From: an uncultured bacterium
GTDB taxonomy: Bacteria > Verrucomicrobiota > Lentisphaeria > Victivallales > Victivallaceae
Direction of reading: 5' to 3'
Assembly (NCBI GenBank): GCA_949297015.1
Contig: CASFRF010000053.1
Coordinates: 1 to 36,309, forward strand
DNA length: 36,309 bases
Of the stretch, positions 22,426 through 30,757 are shown one piece after another (within the stretch, counting starts at the first letter, position 1; every line of letters starts with the position of its first letter). The notes under the pieces were generated by a model. The model made no database searches, was not told where the DNA came from, and saw only the letters and a program-made list of their open reading frames with translations. A program made the translations under genes and the position numbers.

Positions 22426-22935
22426 TCAGTCCAGCACTCCGACAAAGGGGTGGTTGCGATGCTGCTCGTCGGCGTCGAGCCCGTACCCCACGACATAGAC
22501 GTCGGGGATCTCGAAGCCGCACCAGTCGGCGTGCGCCAGCCCCCCGGGGGCGCGGCGGCACGCCTTGTCCAGCAGCACGCAGCTCCGGACCTCCGCGGCG
22601 CCCTGCTCCAGCAGATAATCCCGGACGCCGCGCAGGGTCAAGCCGGTGTCCAGAATCTCGTCCAGCAGCAGGATCTCCCGCCCCGCCACCGGCAGTTTGG
22701 GGGCCGAGCGCAGAGTCAGCTTGCCGGAGCTCGCCTCGTGGCGGTAACTCGAAACCGCCACCGTGTCAATCAGCAGCGGCAGCGGAATCCGCCGCAGCAG
22801 ATCCCCCGCGAAAAACAGCGCCCCGTTCAGCAGCGCCAGCGCCGTCAGCGGCCGCCCCCGGTAGTGGGCGGTGATCGCCGCCGCCAGTTCATCCAGCCGC
22901 GCCAGAATGACCTTCTCCTCCAGCAGAATCCGCAT
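22426..22935 (-). CDS. hpt: Hypoxanthine phosphoribosyltransferase
   Basis: A 169-residue type I phosphoribosyltransferase. LNGALFFAGDLLRRI is the early loop with the conserved cis-peptide region, VSSYRHEASSG is the flexible catalytic loop, and EILLLDEILDTGLTL is the PRPP-binding motif. VGYGLDADEQHRNHPFVGVLD is the family's C-terminal segment. It converts hypoxanthine (and often guanine) plus PRPP to IMP/GMP. The start at ATG 22935 has AAGGAG 8 nt upstream and overlaps the stop of the CYTH gene (TGATG). An in-frame GTG at 22953 is less likely. Confidence 0.96.
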   Translation of the reverse strand: MRILLEEKVILARLDELAAAITAHYRGRPLTALALLNGALFFAGDLLRRIPLPLLIDTVAVSSYRHEASSGKLTLRSAPKLPVAGREILLLDEILDTGLTLRGVRDYLLEQGAAEVRSCVLLDKACRRAPGGLAHADWCGFEIPDVYVVGYGLDADEQHRNHPFVGVLD

Positions 22936-23417
22936 CAGCCCTGCTCCTTCCACGTTCCATAGGGGCGAACGGCCAGCGCGCCGTTGCTGTAGCGCCAGTC
23001 GTCGGAGACCTCCGCGCCCAGCCAGGGGGGAAGCGCAAAGCGCTCCGACTCCGAATCCAGTTCCAGCTCGGCGGTGAACAGCCCCGCGTTGGGCCCCAGA
23101 TACTCATCCACCTCCCACACGCGACCGTCGCAGGGGACCCGATAGCGGATCTTCTCCACCACCCGGTCGCCGCAGAACTCGGCCAGCATCGCCTCGGCGT
23201 CGGCCACCGGGATCTCATACTCGAACTCGCTGCGGGCGTAGCGCCCGGACCGCTCCCCCTTGATCGTCAGAAAACCGCGTTCGCCCGCCAGCCGCACCCG
23301 GCAGGTCACCCGGCCGCAGCGCTCGAAATAGCCCTGACGGAAACGGACACCGGGACCGGCGTCACGCCGCCAGTCCCCGTTCCGGAGCAGAAATTTGCGC
23401 TCGATCTCGCAGCCCAC
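22935..23417 (-). CDS. CYTH-domain (triphosphate tunnel) phosphatase
   Basis: A 160-residue protein starting with the diagnostic ExExK motif (EIERKFL, E4-K8). Alternating basic and acidic strands follow (VTCRVRLAGERGFLTIKG, RSEFEYEIP, WEVDEYLG, AELELDSE), as expected for the eight-stranded tunnel that binds triphosphate and metal. Small bacterial CYTH proteins of this type are commonly inorganic triphosphatases; adenylate cyclase or thiamine triphosphatase activity is less likely without its context. It starts at GTG 23417, 3 bp after the PFK stop, and overlaps hpt by one base. Its position near ppk1 and a ppx-like gene favours a role in short polyphosphate turnover (inference). Confidence 0.93.
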   Translation of the reverse strand: MGCEIERKFLLRNGDWRRDAGPGVRFRQGYFERCGRVTCRVRLAGERGFLTIKGERSGRYARSEFEYEIPVADAEAMLAEFCGDRVVEKIRYRVPCDGRVWEVDEYLGPNAGLFTAELELDSESERFALPPWLGAEVSDDWRYSNGALAVRPYGTWKEQG

Positions 23418-23420
23418 CGC

Positions 23421-24533
23421 TCACTCTCCGAAACTGACGCCGAGATTGCGCGCCGCCCGCATCCAGGGGTGATCCAGCGGCACCACCTTGCGCACGCCCG
23501 CCACCTCCTCGATCGGCACCTGCCGGGTGTGCTCGCCGTCGGCGGCGATCATGATTCCGTACTGATGCGCCAAAATCGCCCGCGCCGCCGCCGACCCCAG
23601 CCGGGTCGCCAGCAGCCGGTCGGCGCAGGAGGGAGAACCGCCGCGCTGGAGATGGCCCAGAATGGTCACGCGCGTCTCCAGCGCCGTCAGCTCCTCCAGC
23701 TTCCGGGCCAGCGCGAAGGTGCGGCCGGTCTCGGCCCAGAACTGATCGATCTCGCGCTTGACCGCCTCGCGCTCCTCTTTGCCGGAGGCCGCCTCCTTGC
23801 GGGCGGAAAGCTCCTCCAGCCGGGCGGCGTCGGTCACCGACAGCGCCCCCTCGGCCACCGGCACGATGCTGAACAACTTGCCCTCGCGGGAGCGGCGCAG
23901 CAACTCCTCCGCCACTTGTTCGACCCGATACGGGATCTCCGGCAGCAGAATCACATCGGCCCCGCCGGCCAGTCCGCTGCCCAGCGCCAGCCAGCCCGCC
24001 TTGTGCCCCATGATCTCGACCAGCATGATCCGCTTGTGACTGCTGGCGGTGGAATGCAGACTGTCCAGCGCCCGGGTCGCCACCGACAACGCCGAATCGA
24101 AGCCGATGGTGTTGTCGGTCCCGGCCAGATCGTTGTCGATGGTCTTGGGCAGCGTGATGATGTTGAGTCCGGCCTTCTGCAACGCCAGCGCACTCTTGTG
24201 GGTGCCGCCGCCGCCGATGCAGACCAGACACTCCAGCTGATGGCGCCGGTAGTTGGCCACGATCGCCTCGGTCATATCGACCATGGAGTTGCCGACCGGC
24301 ATCCGGTTCGGCTTGTGGCGGCTGGTGTGCAGAATGGTTCCGCCCACGGTCAGAATTCCGGAACAGGTCAGATCGTCCAGCACCATGGTCCGGTCGAAGG
24401 CGATGCCCTCGAAGCCATCCCGGAACCCGATCAGCCGGTACCCGGCGCGGGCGACGGTCTTTCCGATCGCCCGAAGCGCCGCATTGAGTCCGGGGCTGTC
24501 GCCCCCGGCGGTGAGAATGCCCACACAATTCAT
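23421..24533 (-). CDS. pfkA: 6-phosphofructokinase, group III-like, unusual GGGGT motif
   Basis: A 370-residue PFK. Clear family motifs: [33 protein letters not shown] with the catalytic base D133, [26 protein letters not shown] and [16 protein letters not shown]. At the phosphodonor site, the segment that reads GGDGS in E. coli PfkA is GGGGT (107-111), so the Mg-binding Asp is replaced by G109. K130 occupies the place where PPi-dependent and mixed group III enzymes have Lys and E. coli has Gly. The phosphodonor (ATP, PPi or polyphosphate) is therefore uncertain. The likely start is ATG 24533; GTG 24539 is in frame. It lies between ppk1 and the CYTH gene. Confidence 0.93.
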   Translation of the reverse strand: MNCVGILTAGGDSPGLNAALRAIGKTVARAGYRLIGFRDGFEGIAFDRTMVLDDLTCSGILTVGGTILHTSRHKPNRMPVGNSMVDMTEAIVANYRRHQLECLVCIGGGGTHKSALALQKAGLNIITLPKTIDNDLAGTDNTIGFDSALSVATRALDSLHSTASSHKRIMLVEIMGHKAGWLALGSGLAGGADVILLPEIPYRVEQVAEELLRRSREGKLFSIVPVAEGALSVTDAARLEELSARKEAASGKEEREAVKREIDQFWAETGRTFALARKLEELTALETRVTILGHLQRGGSPSCADRLLATRLGSAAARAILAHQYGIMIAADGEHTRQVPIEEVAGVRKVVPLDHPWMRAARNLGVSFGE

Positions 24534-24576
24534 GATCACTCAACCCCCATGTTGAAAAGCCTCCGCGCGCCGCCGC

Positions 24577-26718
24577 TCACTCCTTCCCTTCCGGCCGGGT
24601 GAAGACCGGCAGGATGTCGCCGGTCTGCCGGACCCGGGCGTCCTCGGCCTGGTCCCGGAAGTAGCGGTAGGTGCGGCATTGACTGCGTTCCGGCGTATGC
24701 GTTTCGGGCAACCGCCGGGTGTAGCGCCCGGAGCCCAGAAGCCGCCGTCCCTTCTCCCGATCCTCGAGCTGAAAGCTCAGCACCGTGTCCAGCGTCCGGC
24801 GGATGGCCGGATCCTCGATCGGGAACATCAGTTCGATCCGCCGATCCAGATTGCGGTACATCCAGTCGGCGCTGGCGAGGAAGTACTCCGCCTCGCCCTC
24901 GTTGAAGAAGTAGAAGATCCGGGTGTGCTCCAAATAGCGGTCCACAATGCTGATCACCCGCAGATTCTCCCGGCCGCTCTCCGGCTTGAGACAGCAGATG
25001 CCCCGGACGATCAGATCAATCTCCACCCCGGCCCGCGCGGCGGCGTGCAGATGCCGGATGATCTCCGGATCGACCAGACTGTTCATCTTGGCGATGATCC
25101 GCCCGGGTCCGCCGGCGGCGGCGATCCGTTTTTCCCGGTCGATCAGCTGCAGCAGCCGGGCGCGCAGATCGAACGGCGCGGCGGCGATCTTCCGCCAGCG
25201 CTCCGGCGGCGCGGAGTACCCGGTCATGACGTTGAACAAACCGGCCACGTCGTAGGCGAGATCCGGGTCGCAGCTCATGATCCCCATATCGGTGTACATG
25301 GTGGCGGTCTTGTCGTTGTAGTTGCCGGTGGCCAGATGCAGATAGCGCCGGATCAGTCCGTTTTCGCGCCGGACGATCAACAGCGCCTTGCAGTGAATCT
25401 TCAGATCCGAAATGCCGTAGACCACATGCGCGCCCGACTCCTCGAGCCGCCGCGCCCACTGGATGTTGTTGTTCTCGTCGAACCGGGCTTTGAGCTCGAC
25501 CACCACCGTGACCTGCTTACCGTTTTCGGCGGCGCGCTGCAACGCCCGGACCACCGGCGAATTGCCGCTCACCCGGTACAGCGTCTGTTTGATCGCCAGC
25601 ACGCCGGGATCCTCGGCCGCCTCCTCCAGCAGCCGTACAATCGGATTGAAGGAGTGGAAGGGCGGGGCGATGAGAATCGTGCCGTGTTCGGCGATCGCCT
25701 GAAAACCGGACTCCTGCTGCTGGAACTCCGGCGGCAGCACCGGGGGCCACGGCGCCTCCAGCAGCTCCGGCCGGTTCACCTTGCCCACCAGCTCGAACAG
25801 CTGCTTGTAATTGAGGTGCCCGGCGATCTCGTAGCGGTACAGATCGTCGAGGTCGAGCGCCCGCTGGAGCCAGCGGGCCAGCGGCCCCCGGGCGGAGCGC
25901 AGCAATTCCAGGCGGATCGGTTCGCGCCGCCGCCGCTGCAGCAGCTTCTGCTCGATGGTCCGCATCAGGTCGTCGATGCCTTCGCTCTCCACCGAAAAAT
26001 CCATGTCGCGGGTCAGCCGGAAGGGGAAAAAGTCGAGGATGCTACAGCCGCTGAACAGCTCCTCCAGATGGCTCATGATGACCTCTTCGAGCAGCACGAA
26101 GCACTGCCCGGGCTCGCCGTCGTCCACGCTGAGGAAACGCGGCAGCACCTCCGGCACCTCGACAAAGGCGTGGACCGGTTCCTCGGAGACCTCGGTCCGC
26201 AAACTCACGGCGATCTCGATCGCCCCGTTGCTCAGCAGCGGGAAGGGATGCGCCTCGTCCACCGCCAGCGGCGTCAGCACCGGCAGAATCTGACTGCGGA
26301 ACCGCCGGGTCAACTCCTGCCGCGCCGTCGGCGGCAGTTCCGCCGGGGAGCGCAGCCGGATTCCAGCCGCGGCCAGCTCCGGCAGCAGCTTGTCGTACAA
26401 CAGCTCGTGCTGACGGCGCAGCAGCTTTTCGATCCGCCGCCGCAGAATCCGCAGCTGCTCGCTCGGCCGGATCCCGGCCGGGTCGGGCAAATCGCGCCCC
26501 AGCTGAACCATCTGCCGCAGCCCGGCGATCCGGACCATGAAGAACTCGTCGAGATTGCTGCTGCAGATCGCGATGAATTTCAACCGCTCCAGCAGCGGAT
26601 TGGCCGCGCACCCGGCCTCGTCCAGCACCCGCATGTTGAAGGCCAGCCAGCTCAGTTCCCGGCTGATGAACTGCCCGCGCTCCCGGGCCTCCGCACTGTT
26701 TTCGGTCTTGCCACTCAT
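24577..26718 (-). CDS. ppk1: Polyphosphate kinase 1
   Basis: A 713-residue PPK1 of normal length. The N-terminal segment ISRELSWLAFNMRVLDEA and CSSNLDEFFMVRIAGL are family signatures. ELKARFDENNNIQWARRLEE and RRYLHLATGNYNDKTATMY surround the autophosphorylated His (H461). SADWMYRNLDRRIELMFPI closes the second phospholipase-D-like domain. It reversibly transfers the ATP gamma phosphate to polyphosphate at the inner membrane. Its ATG overlaps the stop of the upstream ppx-like gene (ATGA), so the two are translationally coupled. Confidence 0.98.
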   Translation of the reverse strand: MSGKTENSAEARERGQFISRELSWLAFNMRVLDEAGCAANPLLERLKFIAICSSNLDEFFMVRIAGLRQMVQLGRDLPDPAGIRPSEQLRILRRRIEKLLRRQHELLYDKLLPELAAAGIRLRSPAELPPTARQELTRRFRSQILPVLTPLAVDEAHPFPLLSNGAIEIAVSLRTEVSEEPVHAFVEVPEVLPRFLSVDDGEPGQCFVLLEEVIMSHLEELFSGCSILDFFPFRLTRDMDFSVESEGIDDLMRTIEQKLLQRRRREPIRLELLRSARGPLARWLQRALDLDDLYRYEIAGHLNYKQLFELVGKVNRPELLEAPWPPVLPPEFQQQESGFQAIAEHGTILIAPPFHSFNPIVRLLEEAAEDPGVLAIKQTLYRVSGNSPVVRALQRAAENGKQVTVVVELKARFDENNNIQWARRLEESGAHVVYGISDLKIHCKALLIVRRENGLIRRYLHLATGNYNDKTATMYTDMGIMSCDPDLAYDVAGLFNVMTGYSAPPERWRKIAAAPFDLRARLLQLIDREKRIAAAGGPGRIIAKMNSLVDPEIIRHLHAAARAGVEIDLIVRGICCLKPESGRENLRVISIVDRYLEHTRIFYFFNEGEAEYFLASADWMYRNLDRRIELMFPIEDPAIRRTLDTVLSFQLEDREKGRRLLGSGRYTRRLPETHTPERSQCRTYRYFRDQAEDARVRQTGDILPVFTRPEGKE

Positions 26719-28265
26719 AACTGGACCGGGGCCTCCTCCAATCGGATCTCCAGTCCGAACACCTCGTAAAAGAGATCGCTTTTGCTTTTCAAATACACCG
26801 AACTGAACGACACCCCCTCCAGGTCGGCCGCCCGGATGGTCAACACCTTGCCGTGCAGAATCAACTTGAACGATCCGGCCTGCTCCAGATGCGTCAGCGC
26901 GTCGGCCACCCGCAGAATGGCCGCCAGCTTCAACACCGTGACCTTGGCGGCCTCCGGCAGCGCGGCGTACTCCTCGTGCGAACGCTGAGGCGTAGCCTTC
27001 CGGTGATACCGGGCCACCGCCGCGATGATTCGCTTTTCCGCCTCCCGGATTCCCGGGAACTGGGTGTTGACGATCAGATACCAGGAGTGTTTGTGATGCT
27101 GCCGGGTATCCACAAAGTGACCGATGTCGTGCAGCAGCGCGGCCAGCTGCAGGTACAACCGGCTGCGCCCACCCAGCTCAAAGCTCCGCCGCAGCTTGTC
27201 GAACAGTTTCAGCGCGCAGCGGGCGGTGGCCCGGGCGTCCTCCAGCTCCAGACCGTACTTGCGGGCCACGCCTTCGGCTGAGGCGATGATGTCCTGCTCA
27301 TAGGGATCGCGGTCGCCGCCGCGCCCGTCGCGGATCAACTCGGCCACCAGCGCCGAACGGGTGGAGATCGCCGGCGAGAAGAACCGGGCGCAGGGGAACT
27401 CCCGCAGAAAATAGTTCAGCAGCGCCCCGCAGGCGGGAATGCTGATCGCCAGATAATCGGCGGTGGAGAGCTCCCGCTGGAGATTTTCCGGCTCCGCCTT
27501 CAACGCCTGTTCGGCCACCCGCTGAGCCTCGGCGCCGGAGAGCGCAACCAGCCCCCCGCCGCGCGTTCCGCCGTAGCGCTCGGTGAGCAGCCGGATTCCG
27601 GCCCCCAGTCCGACCAGCAGCAGCGGCCGCTCCGGATCGAGCCGGGCGCACTCGCTCAATCGCCGTTTGAGGTCCAGCGTGGACAAATTTTCAATCATCA
27701 GCTCGGTGGTGAGCGCATCGTGCCCGAACTCGTCCACCGTCCGCACCGAGCCGATGGGCGCGGCTTCGCTGAACTTGAGCACCCCGCGTTCAAAATAGTT
27801 GACCAGCAACGAGCCGGTTCCGACGATGAACCCGATGCCGGTGCGTTCCTCCTCCGGCAGCTGCGGAAACAACTCCTCCCGCAACGCCAGAAAGTAGAGT
27901 TCCGACTCCTCCTGCGGCTCCAGCGTGTCGATCGCAATGCCCGACTCAAAGCGCACCCGGTCCACCACCAGCTCCCGGTTGGCCGCTTCGCGCAGCGCGC
28001 TGGTCCCCACGGCCCGGCGGAAAGCCACGCCGTAACCGTCGAGCAACCGGGCGAAATCGCTCATCACCTGACAGAGCAGATTGAGGTTCTCCGGAGAGAT
28101 CCGACCGCGCCGGAACACGTCCTGCCCCAGATTGAGCGACCGGGTCGCGCTCTCCAGCAGCGTGTAGCGCCCGCCGGAGCGGATTTCAAAGATCTCCAGC
28201 CGGACCGAATGCGAACCGATGTCGATGATTCCCGCCTGATACGGGGTTGCGGGTCTTCTCTTCAT
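26715..28265 (-). CDS. ppx: Ppx/GppA-family phosphatase with C-terminal HD domain
   Basis: A 516-residue two-part protein. The N-terminal ASKHA-fold half starts with IIDIGSHSVRLEIFEI (phosphate-1 loop at 15-20), has GTSALREAANR and retains the catalytic Glu region QEESELYF (E119/E120). The second phosphate loop, usually DIGGGSTE, reads IVGTGSLL here (147-154), without the Asp and final Glu. The C-terminal half has an HD domain (LHDIGHFVD, H379-D380; RYHRK). Members degrade polyphosphate or pppGpp. Coupling to ppk1 favours polyphosphate, although the altered loop leaves activity open. The start at ATG 28265 has GGAG 7 nt upstream. Confidence 0.92.
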   Translation of the reverse strand: MKRRPATPYQAGIIDIGSHSVRLEIFEIRSGGRYTLLESATRSLNLGQDVFRRGRISPENLNLLCQVMSDFARLLDGYGVAFRRAVGTSALREAANRELVVDRVRFESGIAIDTLEPQEESELYFLALREELFPQLPEEERTGIGFIVGTGSLLVNYFERGVLKFSEAAPIGSVRTVDEFGHDALTTELMIENLSTLDLKRRLSECARLDPERPLLLVGLGAGIRLLTERYGGTRGGGLVALSGAEAQRVAEQALKAEPENLQRELSTADYLAISIPACGALLNYFLREFPCARFFSPAISTRSALVAELIRDGRGGDRDPYEQDIIASAEGVARKYGLELEDARATARCALKLFDKLRRSFELGGRSRLYLQLAALLHDIGHFVDTRQHHKHSWYLIVNTQFPGIREAEKRIIAAVARYHRKATPQRSHEEYAALPEAAKVTVLKLAAILRVADALTHLEQAGSFKLILHGKVLTIRAADLEGVSFSSVYLKSKSDLFYEVFGLEIRLEEAPVQL

Positions 28266-28296
28266 CTGCCGACTCCAGCGCTCCGCCCTCCCCTGC

Positions 28297-28875
28297 TCAG
28301 AACCAGCTGGTGGCGGAGGGGTTGAAGTACTCGTGATTCTTCTTGGCGTATTTCAGAATCCCGGCGGCGGTGACCGCGTCGAAGGGGCCGGGAATCACCA
28401 CCCACTCGGCATCCTCGTGCGCCAGCGGCTGAGGCGAAAAGGCGTTGACGTAGATGCCGTCGAGCAGCAACGCCATCGGCTCGTTGCGGTAGTTCGCCGC
28501 CAGCATGCTCCAGAGGATCTTGCCGCGCCGGTCGAGCTTGACCTCCAGGTCGTAGGCGTCGGGACGATCGCTGCGGGGCAGCAACCGGACCTCCTCGATG
28601 TTTTTGGAGCTGAAGAACTGATTGGTGTTGATCCAGACGGTCTTGCCGTCGAAGGTGGTCAGTTCCGACTCCAGTTTTCCGGCCCGCGGATACTTCACGA
28701 TCTGATACAGTCCCAGCGCGTACTTCGGCTTGAACTCGGAGCTGTAGGGATCCTCGCTGTCCGACTCGCCGGTGATCGCCGTGCGGAACGCCTCCTTGAC
28801 CTGAGCACACCCCGGGAGCAACGCCAGCATTCCCAGTCCCAGCAGCAAACCCGCGCCCATCCGTCTGAATTTCAT
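28297..28875 (-). CDS. Lipoprotein with SecD P1-head-like domain
   Basis: A 192-residue predicted lipoprotein: the signal MKFRRMGAGLLLGLGMLALL ends in the lipobox LPGC (Cys at 23). The mature part from about residue 90 (VRLLPRSDRPDAYDLEVKLD, RRGKILWSMLA, MALLLDGIYVNAFSPQ, VVIPGPFDAVTAAGILKYAK) resembles the P1 head subdomain of SecD, including the LxLDGxxxxxP-like strand and the final GxF-x-AxxLA helix. SecD itself is far larger and membrane-embedded, so this is a stand-alone version with unknown role. Start ATG 28875 follows GAGGTGGAG. It is the first gene of the minus-strand run, 31 bp before the ppx-like gene, and diverges from aroE. Confidence 0.82.
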   Translation of the reverse strand: MKFRRMGAGLLLGLGMLALLPGCAQVKEAFRTAITGESDSEDPYSSEFKPKYALGLYQIVKYPRAGKLESELTTFDGKTVWINTNQFFSSKNIEEVRLLPRSDRPDAYDLEVKLDRRGKILWSMLAANYRNEPMALLLDGIYVNAFSPQPLAHEDAEWVVIPGPFDAVTAAGILKYAKKNHEYFNPSATSWF

Positions 28876-28939
28876 GACTCCACCTCACTTGTTCTTGATT
28901 CTCTTCCGGAAAAACCACAATTTAAATATAGACCAACTT

Positions 28940-28967
28940 TTGAAAAAGTACAGCGACAATGTATATT
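28940..28967 (+). promoter_or_regulatory. Sigma70-like promoter for aroE
   Basis: -35 TTGAAA (28940-28945), 16-bp spacer, -10 TATATT (28962-28967), in the only AT-rich part of the divergent 128-bp gap. The predicted start near 28974 gives a leader of about 30 nt without a Shine-Dalgarno before ATG 29004. An AATATA (28925-28930) could be a minus-strand -10 for the lipoprotein gene, but no good -35 matches it. Confidence 0.5.
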
Positions 28968-29003
28968 AAGAGCAAACGAATAACCGGATTCTAACATTGA
29001 CTT

Positions 29004-29876
29004 ATGACGGAACTCACTCTTGACCCGGCCTGGCACTTTGCGGTGATCGGCGATCCGGTCGCTCACAGCAAATCGCCTCAGATGCAGAACGCGGCGCTGT
29101 GCGAACTCGGTTTCGGTCCCTGTTACGGCAAGCTCCAGGTGGCCGCCGCCGACCTCCCCGCCTTCGTCGCCGCCGCCCGCAAACAGCTGCGGGGCTTCAA
29201 CGTCACGGTCCCCCACAAACGGGCCATCCTCCCGTTCCTCGACCGCATCGACCCCGAGGCGGAACTCGGCCAAAGCGTCAACACCGTCACCGTGGAGCCC
29301 GACGGTTCGCTCTCCGGAGCCTCCACCGACGGCTACGGTCTGGCTATGGCGATCCGCGAACGGTTCCAACTCGAAGTCGCCGGCGGCAGCTTCACCTTTT
29401 TCGGAGCGGGCGGCGCGGCGCAGGCCGCGGCTTTGCACTTCGCACTGCAGGGCGCCCGGGCCCTCTATCTGGTCAACCGGACCCGGAGTCGGCTGGAGGC
29501 GCTGGCGGCGATCCTCGCGCGGGCCAACCCGAAGCTGGAGCTCCAGCTGGCCGCGCCCGGCGACGAGGCCCGGATCGAGCAGTTTCTGCGCGCCTCGCAG
29601 CTGGTGATTCAGGCCACCAGTCTCGGACTGCGGCCGGACGACCCCCCGCCCTTCCGGCTCGAACTGCTGAAAGTCAACCCCGGACTGCGGGCGGTGGAGA
29701 CCATCTATCACCCGACGCCGTTCCGCCGGACCTGCGAGGCGTTCGGGCTGCCGGTGACCGACGGGCGCGGCATGCTGCTGCATCAGGGAGCCCGGTCGCT
29801 GGAACTGTGGCTGGGACAACCCGCGCCGGTGGCGACCATGCGCCGGGCGCTGGAGGAGGCATTATGTGGAGAGTGA
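29004..29876 (+). CDS. aroE: Shikimate dehydrogenase
   Basis: A 290-residue protein with the shikimate-binding set: SKSP (S22, S24), NVTVPHK with catalytic K72, N93 in SVNTV and D109 in STDGYG. The NADP fold has GAGGAAQAAALH (134 onward) and VNRTRSR. GRGMLLHQGARSLELW is the usual C-terminal substrate loop. It reduces 3-dehydroshikimate to shikimate in aromatic amino acid synthesis. The segment ETIYHPTPF replaces the more common D-x-x-Y-x-P form. No Shine-Dalgarno precedes the start. The last 13 bp overlap the prepilin peptidase gene. Confidence 0.96.
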   Translation: MTELTLDPAWHFAVIGDPVAHSKSPQMQNAALCELGFGPCYGKLQVAAADLPAFVAAARKQLRGFNVTVPHKRAILPFLDRIDPEAELGQSVNTVTVEPDGSLSGASTDGYGLAMAIRERFQLEVAGGSFTFFGAGGAAQAAALHFALQGARALYLVNRTRSRLEALAAILARANPKLELQLAAPGDEARIEQFLRASQLVIQATSLGLRPDDPPPFRLELLKVNPGLRAVETIYHPTPFRRTCEAFGLPVTDGRGMLLHQGARSLELWLGQPAPVATMRRALEEALCGE

Positions 29877-30742
29877 CCGCCGACACCTACTTCTGGAGCA
29901 TGTCGCTCGGCCTGGCCGATCCCATGCTGTGGTTCTTCTGGATCATGATCTTCCTCTTCGGCTGCTGCTGGGGGAGTTTTCTCAACGTCTGTATCTGGCG
30001 GCTGCCGCGGGGGGAATCGGTCTGCAACGTGCCCTCGCACTGCCCGAAATGCAATCATGAAATCCGCTGGTACGACAACCTGCCGCTGCTGAGCTACGCG
30101 CTGCTGCGCGGACGCTGCCGCTACTGCCGCGAGCCGATCACGCCGCGCTATGTGGTCGTCGAATTTCTCACCGGGTTGCTCTTTCTGGGGGCGTTTCTCA
30201 AAGTGGAGTTCTCCGGACAGCCGCCGTCGGTGCTGCCGCTCTACTTTCTGACCATCATGCTGGCGGTCGCCACCGCCTTCATCGACGCCCGGCACCGGAT
30301 CATTCCCGACGCCCTCACGCTCCCGGCGCTGGGGCTCGGGGCGGCGCTCTCCATCGCCTTCCCCTCCAGCTGGGGGGCGGAGACCTCCTACGGCGCGGCC
30401 GCGCTCCACACCCTGCTGGCGGGGGGGGTCACCGGCGGCGGACTCTGGCTCTTTGCCCGGCTCGGGCGACTCTGGTTCCGCCGCGAGGCGCTGGGACTCG
30501 GCGACGTCAAATTCATGGCCGCCACGGCAGTGCTGCTGGGGCTGCCGGGCGCGTTTTTCACGCTGCTGGCCGGGTCGCTCCTGGGCACGATCGCCGGGCT
30601 GGTGCTGGCGCTGCGCCGGAAGCGGAAACTGCGCCGGATCGCCATCCCGTTCGGGCCGTTTCTGGCGCTGGCGGCGGTGCTCTGGCTGTTTCTCGGAGAG
30701 CTGCTCCTCGACTGGTATTTGACACTCATTCATCTGAAATAA
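29864..30742 (+). CDS. pilD: Prepilin peptidase (type IV leader peptidase/methyltransferase)
   Basis: A 292-residue polytopic membrane protein. The N-terminal segment GSFLNVCIWRLPRGESV and two Cys pairs, C60/C63 (CPKC) and C85/C88 (CRYC), form the cytoplasmic zinc-binding methyltransferase domain. The aspartyl protease pair is D141 (FIDARHRIIPD) and D214 (GLGDVKFM). It removes the leader of prepilins and N-methylates the new N-terminus; likely substrates include the FTLIE proteins at the left end of this window. The start at ATG 29864 has GGAGGAGG 4 nt upstream, inside the end of aroE, so translation is coupled. Confidence 0.96.
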   Translation: MWRVTADTYFWSMSLGLADPMLWFFWIMIFLFGCCWGSFLNVCIWRLPRGESVCNVPSHCPKCNHEIRWYDNLPLLSYALLRGRCRYCREPITPRYVVVEFLTGLLFLGAFLKVEFSGQPPSVLPLYFLTIMLAVATAFIDARHRIIPDALTLPALGLGAALSIAFPSSWGAETSYGAAALHTLLAGGVTGGGLWLFARLGRLWFRREALGLGDVKFMAATAVLLGLPGAFFTLLAGSLLGTIAGLVLALRRKRKLRRIAIPFGPFLALAAVLWLFLGELLLDWYLTLIHLK

Positions 30743-30757
30743 CGCGGGGGTTCCCAT

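Noticed and set aside
24679..26769. Long plus-strand frame opposite ppk1
   Set aside because: Shadow of ppk1; no motif, and ppk1 has all its signatures.
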